A stretch of DNA of 64,000 nt from Microcebus murinus (lineage: Eukaryota > Chordata > Mammalia > Primates > Cheirogaleidae): the NCBI RefSeq assembly GCF_040939455.1, contig NC_134108.1, positions 53,877,501 through 53,941,500 of the forward strand, read 5' to 3'. Under the pieces are notes generated by a model, which was not told the DNA's origin, made no database searches, and was given only the letters and a program-made list of their open reading frames with translations. Below, piece after piece: positions 59,118 to 64,000 of this stretch. How positions within the stretch are numbered: position 1 is the stretch's first letter; each line of letters opens with the position of its first letter. A program made the translations under genes and the position numbers.

Positions 59118-59432
59118 TGTAAGAGAAATTGCATTTGTATAGACAACAAGTTTCTTAGGCCAAACTGAGATGACTGCTGCAGTGTTTTTTCCGGGCCCAG
59201 CCCCCCTGGTTAGCTGGCCTTCCAGGGAGGCGTGAGTCAGCACACTCATGGAACCAAGGTGTTACCTCATGTGTGAACTCATGTGATCACACTTTCCCAT
59301 GGCATGTTGCCACTATTGTTCAGAGCCATATATAAGTTGCTTGCCATGTTCTGCCTGCTGCCACTCACCTTTTCTTCCAATTTCTGAAAGCTGCGCCGGA
59401 GTGCTCGCTAGCCACAGAGCATCCTTCCTGCA
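59118..59432 (+). repeat. 3' LTR, lacking the poly(A) segment
   Basis: 315 bp, tgtaagagaaattgcatttg to atccttcctgca. Aligns with the 5' LTR but lacks about 54 bp after the TATA box, which in the 5' LTR includes AATAAA. The stretch before it (cctaggagttggaa) is only a weak polypurine tract. Confidence 0.93.
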
Positions 59433-59780
59433 GCACCATCTATACACTCACTCACTAAATTTACCAAATTCAGTCCAACTTCACTACATTTATCTTGAAA
59501 ATTGTTGAAGATATCTATTCCTAGTGTTCTGTTCTCAAGAGTGCCCTAAGCGAGTAACTCTTTATAGCAAAGAACATCTTCTGTTATGACTGGAAGTATA
59601 CTGCAAGTATCCAAGTCAGTAGTATCTGTTAATTCATCCAAAGCAATTGAATAATATATATTTTCCTTTTGAAGTATCGCATGAAGGTGTCCTATTATCA
59701 GGTGTTCTGTAAAATTTGGAGTCAGTCAAAAGGCCACATTTAAGGACCTAGAAGGTCACATGTGGCCTATGGGTACAGGT
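59433..59780 (-). pseudogene. hAT transposase, N-terminal side of the break (dead)
   Basis: The minus-strand frame leading up to the insertion reads DLDTCSILPVITEDVLCYKE, NRTLGIDIFNNF and LVSECIDGAP; the last word runs directly into the target copy gcacc. It joins the frame on the far side of the retrovirus, so the two pieces were one gene before the insertion. The true N-terminus and zinc finger are missing, so the element was already internally deleted or truncated. Confidence 0.78.
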
Positions 59781-59800
59781 TCCTTACCTCTAGTCTATGT

Positions 59801-60237
59801 ATACTCTTCTATATTATACCTTGCAGTGAATTTTAAACTTCTGAAAAAAAAAATACCAGCCTTTGCTTTGAAATATGCTAAACTGTTTTATTTAACTAGA
59901 GTAGCTCTTTATGTTTTTAGTCTGTAAAGGCTTTTCTATTTAAGCAGAAAGAATAGTGAAGTTATCAAGTAACATGTTTAAAGAAAACAGTTTAGTTTTA
60001 GTTCTCAAAGTGATGTAGATTCTTCACTAGCCATTGCATTTAGATGAAAACTAAATGCAATACTACATGCAATACATGATCCCAGATCATGGGCCAAGAA
60101 AAAATATAGTGAATTGGACAGTAGTATTCTATCAATATTAATTTCTTAGTTTGATTATTATATCATAAAATAATTATATTTATGTAACATAATTATCAGT
60201 GGTGATATACGATGATGTTCTGTTTGTAAAATTACAT
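59801..60237. other. Unassigned AT-rich sequence
   Basis: Nothing recognised. Confidence 0.35.
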
Positions 60238-60440
60238 ATTGAAATATTTTGGAGTGAAGGCACATAGTGGTCCAACTTACTCTCAAATGTTCCAAAAGTT
60301 ATGTATTGAAAGAAAGAGAGAGAATGGCAAAAAGAAATAAGGCAAATGTAAACAACTTGTAAATCTGGGCAACTGGTATACAGGTGGTACTTTTACACAA
60401 TTTTTTATAAAAATTTGAAATTTTATCCAAAGAAAAAATT
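60238..60440 (+). mobile_element. L1M (MC/MD-like) 3' end
   Basis: 'ccaacttactctcaaatgttccaaaagttatgtattgaaagaaagagagagaatggcaaa', 'ggcaaatgtaaacaacttgtaaatctgggc', 'ggtatacaggtggtac' and 'aaaatttgaaattttatcc' follow an old L1 3' UTR. Confidence 0.7.
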
Positions 60441-63400
60441 CATTTAATCAATCAATAAATCACGGCTTACCCCAAACTTTTGAGCCTGAATGACCTGAAT
60501 GCCAAGGGGAAAATAAGAAAAGGTCAGACGGAAACATACGATTGAATTGTGAAGCATGTGAATGATGAGATGTGATGTATTCAGGGGAATATTATTTCCA
60601 GGCATCAGCTGGAACATTATATCTGGAAAAAGGACAGTGGCAAAGACAGATCCCCATAATTATCATGAAGTAGCTAACAAATACATCCAAAACTGTCCAG
60701 AAAAAAATGTTAAGTATGATTATATATAGGTTATTTTAAAAGGCCATCAAACTAATTAGAAATCTCATTGAATGAGAAAACTCAATGAACTATATCATTC
60801 ACAGTTCAGAAAACTGTAGAAAACTATCTTAAAATCTCTGATTTAATTTAGGCTGACTGTTGTCCTTTTGTTCCTCCACATTGTGTTGACTTATAGATAT
60901 TGATAACTGGACAAATGTTAGTGGTTACTTTAATTGTATGCGTGAAATAAAAGGAACATTTCATACTTTAGCATTTTTTTTATTCCCTAGAGTGCCAGAA
61001 AATATGTAGCCTTTAAATTATATTTTAGAAGTAGCTCAAGACTCCAAACAGTTCTGCATTTTAATAGACAAGCTTAATTGACTTCTCTTCTTGAATGACT
61101 GATGTGTGGTCTCTCTGGTAATGCTGAATGCCACCTGTTCTGTAATCATTTTAATCATCAAATTGCCACATGGCACCAGTTATGGATGCTTCCAGTCTGT
61201 AATATGACAAATATTTTAAGGGACATTTGTTTTTCTATTTATATTGTACTGATGAATTGAATTTGAGGAGACACTGATGGTCCAAAAGGGATTCATTTAA
61301 GGTACGGATGGACTCTTGTCTCTAAAACAGTGTTTCCTCAACACCCAAAAACCATTGAACCTCTCTACCAAATCAAGACAAATGTGTTTGCTTTCTAGAA
61401 TTGCACAGATAAATGTAAAATTTGACTGAAACTGTTTTTTCTTTTCTCCTTTTAAAAACTGTATCTTATTATAAAACTGCAATGTTACTCACACAAACAA
61501 CTATTTTAAGAAGCGGTTGTTATAAGATACCATATACCAGAGGGAATCTTTTCAAAAACTTTGGTGTATAATGCAAATTCATTTCTTAGATCATACCACA
61601 CAGCTGTGTAATAAGTGTATGTGCTCTTGGCTATAGTTATGATAAATTCTTTGAAGGAAACTTCCTCCATAACAATCAGTCAAGAAATATAAAAAACAGA
61701 CAATGAATTCCACTCCATTAGTTTTGTGCTTTCTGCTTTCTCACACTGTAGTTTCATGCTTGTCTGAGAACTTTCATAATCATATTTATTTGAAAAGAAT
61801 TGGTTTTATTGTACATCTAAAATAACACCAGAGCACTTAAAACAAGTACCCGTGAGAATGTAAGGTGCTACTCTTTTCATATAACCACAATAATGAAAAG
61901 TATCCCCATTTTAAAGCAAAAATACTGACAGAAAACAATCTTTCCTTTGTAATGGTAATTTTAGCACTAGTCTTGACCGCAATTCAATTTATTTATTCTA
62001 CAAACAATACTAGTGCTAACCATAGGGATTTAAGTAATACAGAAAAAAAAAAAAAAAAAAAAAAAAGCTTAATCACCATTGTGCTCCCATTGCTTCAGAG
62101 TATATTTTACAATAGCATTTCTAGTTTTTACAGAGCTACCCAGGCTGCAACTAAATTAATTCTTTTAATCATCTCATACAATATTTACTAAAATAAAACT
62201 ATTACATAAAGCATATTTTCTGCCTTGTGAATATAAAACTATAGTAATTATATGGTGCATTTATTACACAAAAAGTGTGTATGGTTTAATTAAAAGGAGC
62301 AAATCTATTATTTGTTTCAATGACACCCTCCATTTTTAATGCTACTGAATGGTAAAATTTCCTTTCCAACTTATTATACTATAGATACTGTGTAGTGTTT
62401 TTGAATGAGATAGGACTCACAATCTTTTATGCTATAGTGACAACATTACATGACTGAAAATAAGGTCTGTTTATATAAGCAAACAAGTATAGATTTTAAA
62501 AGCATGAGAACAGGACCCCTGCTAATGGAGACAATAGCTAGATGAACTAAAATAAAAAAACCAGCTAGATGAGCAGACCTCAGTGGCCACCTGAGCACAG
62601 CAGGTACACTCTGTGGTGTGCCTCCTGGAGGGACTGGAGCAGGAATGAGTATTGACCTTGGGGCAGGGGTGGGGAGGAAAGAAGGAGAATTCAAAGCCTG
62701 TCCTCCAGCTTCCAGTCTAAGTGCTATAGCCACCCATGGGCACTTTCTTTTTCCTTTTACAAATTTACTCTTCTGACTCTCCTTTCTTTAATTAAGTTCA
62801 TAATAGAATTTCTTAACTTGTAAAATGATTTCAATTTCTCAAGCAGTCCCAGAGAGAGAGACAGAAGCTGTGCCTATTAGGAAGTAAGTAAATAATAAAC
62901 TGACTCTTTTTTTCTATTCTTTTCTTTATGCATATAAGAAGAGAAAGAAAAAATTCAAGCATGTACTTCACCATAAAAGACAAAAACAATTTGAAATTCA
63001 ATTTATAATTATTTTTATTTTAATAAATCATTAACCAGTTGATATTATATAAAATGGGACCTATCTATTTAGACTAAGGATTGTTTCTTCTACAAATTGA
63101 AAATAACTTATTTATTATGAGATAATTAAAACATAGTATAGAGTTGGCTTCTATAACTGAGTTACAGAAAAAGCAGTTTTTCTGTAGAGCAGTCTTCATT
63201 TATCATCGATAAGGCTTATTGAGGGTATATTATGTGTAAGATATTGGGGTAGAGATTTATTTAAGACATAGTGCTTGTGTTAAGGAGGCTAAAAATCCAG
63301 TGGAAACCATCCATTGGAGTATTTATAAAGGCAAGCATAGCGTCTGTGAAATACACTGGCACTCTGAAAGGGATTAGAGATAAATAGGAACAGAGCTCAA

Positions 63401-63554
63401 CAGAAGAAATTACAGTATTGCATATCTAGAATCATGGGTTCTAGAAGACAAGAAACAGAAGAGATAGAGTTTGGTGCCTGATTAGTTGGGGGAGAAAACA
63501 AAAAAGAGTCATGGTAGCAGTGCAAAAACAATGTCAATAAAAATAGCTATGAAT
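60441..63554. other. Unassigned sequence
   Basis: About 3.1 kb with no gene. A 24-base A run lies at 62043-62066 without a recognisable SINE or target duplication. The minus-strand frame at 62446-62733 (95 codons) overlaps a locally GC-richer patch (62560-62720) but shows no domain, and I do not call it. Confidence 0.35.
62043..62066. repeat. (A)24 tract
   Basis: Uninterrupted A run between acag and gctt. No retrotransposon body is attached on the left. Confidence 0.95.
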
Positions 63555-63700
63555 CCTTAATTGTGTGCTAGAACATAAGCTCAAGTGAACAGGGATTTAT
63601 CTACTTTCTGTACTATTGACTGCTGGGCCCTCAATTCCCCAAACTGTGTCTGACATATAGTAGGTACTCAATAAATGTTTGTTGGATGATTAAATAATGT
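63555..63700 (+). repeat. L2 3' end
   Basis: 'aacataagctcaagtgaacagggatttatctac', 'ctgacatatagtaggtactcaataaatgtttgttggatgatta' is the canonical L2 tail. Confidence 0.85.
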
Positions 63701-63830
63701 TTCAGTTGTCTTATGTACATTAGGTTTAATCCCTATAACTCTCCTACAAGGCTATTATTTATATTCCCAATTTTTAATTGAAAACATATTAAGGACCATG
63801 CTAAAGTCATACTGATAGCCATTATTGAAA
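63701..63830 (+). repeat. MIR-like SINE fragment
   Basis: 'gtttaatccctataactctcctacaaggctattatttatattcccaattttt...aaagtcatactgatagcc' follows the MIR core, diverged. Confidence 0.5.
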
Positions 63831-64000
63831 GTTTTTCTAACTATAAAAGTGGTTTTTCTTCTACAATATGAGACAATCTACTTGGAAAGATACATTGACT
63901 TAGAAGGCATATCTCTAGGCCTTATTCTGTTGTTAACAAATCAGGTAATCTTGGGTAAGTTACTTAGTTTCTCTATGAAACTATTCCACTTGGGGGGAGA

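Larger units (their letters stand above)
54581..59432 (+). mobile_element. Endogenous retrovirus, two LTRs, class III-like, defective
   Basis: A 4852-bp provirus: 5' LTR, tRNA-Ser-type primer site, remains of gag, protease, reverse transcriptase and RNase H, an envelope transmembrane remnant, and a 3' LTR. A perfect 5-bp target duplication gcacc (54576-54580 and 59433-59437) shows one clean integration. The two LTRs differ at about 20 of the first 220 aligned positions by hand count, so the copy is old but younger than the hAT element. Integrase and most of the envelope surface part are absent, and every gene has stops or frameshifts: it cannot replicate. Class III assignment (ERV-L/HERV-S side) is by primer site, target length, gag and pol character; the envelope remnant is unexpected there. 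Confidence 0.93.
53321..59792 (-). mobile_element. hAT (Charlie-like) DNA transposon, split by a retrovirus
   Basis: About 1.6 kb of hAT element once the retrovirus (54581-59432 plus one 5-bp target copy) is removed. The left end is caggggtgggcaaacttt at 53321; the right end, complemented, reads tagaggtaaggaacctgt, a similar inverted terminus. The 8-bp target duplication is gtctaagt (53313-53320) and gtctatgt (59793-59800), 7 of 8 matching. The minus strand carries a dead hAT transposase. The right subterminal words 'ccacatttaaggacctagaaggtcacatgtggcc' are shared with several Charlie-type elements; exact family not fixed. Confidence 0.88.

Noticed and set aside
61961..62019. Perfect 11-bp inverted repeat (ttagcactagt / actagtgctaa) with 37-bp spacing
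   Set aside because: About one such pair with this spacing is expected by chance in a window this size, and no duplication or coding context supports a transposon.
62043..62066. A24 run as the tail of a retrocopy
   Set aside because: No duplicated flank and no recognisable body to its left.
62446..62733. 95-codon proline-rich minus-strand frame
   Set aside because: No domain, no splice or promoter support, local GC patch only.
1..64000. Tandem spaced repeats as a CRISPR array, or tRNA/rRNA genes
   Set aside because: No regularly spaced identical repeats, and no tRNA cloverleaf with A and B boxes outside SINEs was seen; the organism is a mammal.

Overview
The window is nuclear DNA from a strepsirrhine primate, most probably a Malagasy lemur. 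The evidence is lineage-specific repeats. Full-length Alu elements at 11740-12062, 22008-22351 and 39557-39898 carry the A/T-rich linker between monomers (reading aaattaattggccaact) that I know from lemur Alus. Four L1 3' ends (10700, 13850, 23911 and 48426) have tails of the lemur type, not the human one. The sequence is AT-rich, intergenic or deep-intronic, and I see no exon of a cellular protein-coding gene, no tRNA or rRNA gene and no CRISPR array. Nearly all long open frames are dead transposon or retrovirus reading frames, or chance.

Layout. 1-8500: an L2 3' end, an ERVL-type (MLT2) solo LTR, a MaLR LTR, a MER2 fragment, a GA microsatellite and a small hAT element with a perfect 8-bp target duplication. 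8500-16500: a largely complete old L1 on the minus strand, used repeatedly as a target by a lemur L1 tail, an Alu monomer, a full Alu, a second L1 tail and a MaLR LTR. The LTR itself holds a processed 3'-UTR retrocopy. 16500-22000: L2, AluJ, MIRs and a repeat-poor stretch. 22000-36000: a lemur Alu, several old L1 pieces, MER5A and an MLT1-like LTR. 36000-43500: old L1 sequence split by a near-complete Tigger1, which is split by an Alu. 43500-50200: an ERV1-like LTR, a 1.3-kb L1, a twin-primed lemur L1 and an unusual solo LTR with perfect target duplication. 53321-59800: a dead Charlie-like hAT transposon broken by a two-LTR endogenous retrovirus (54581-59432). 59800-64000: mostly unique sequence with L1, L2 and MIR remains.

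The retrovirus is the most interesting object. It has 5-bp target duplications, a primer-binding site matching tRNA-Ser, a coiled-coil gag start and class III-like pol (all ERV-L/HERV-S-like), yet it ends in an envelope transmembrane remnant of the type found in gammaretroviruses. It lacks integrase, carries stops and frameshifts throughout, has lost key catalytic residues and cannot make a virus. Element boundaries come from target-site duplications where these are quoted and are otherwise approximate. Family names rest on recall of consensus sequences, not on a search.
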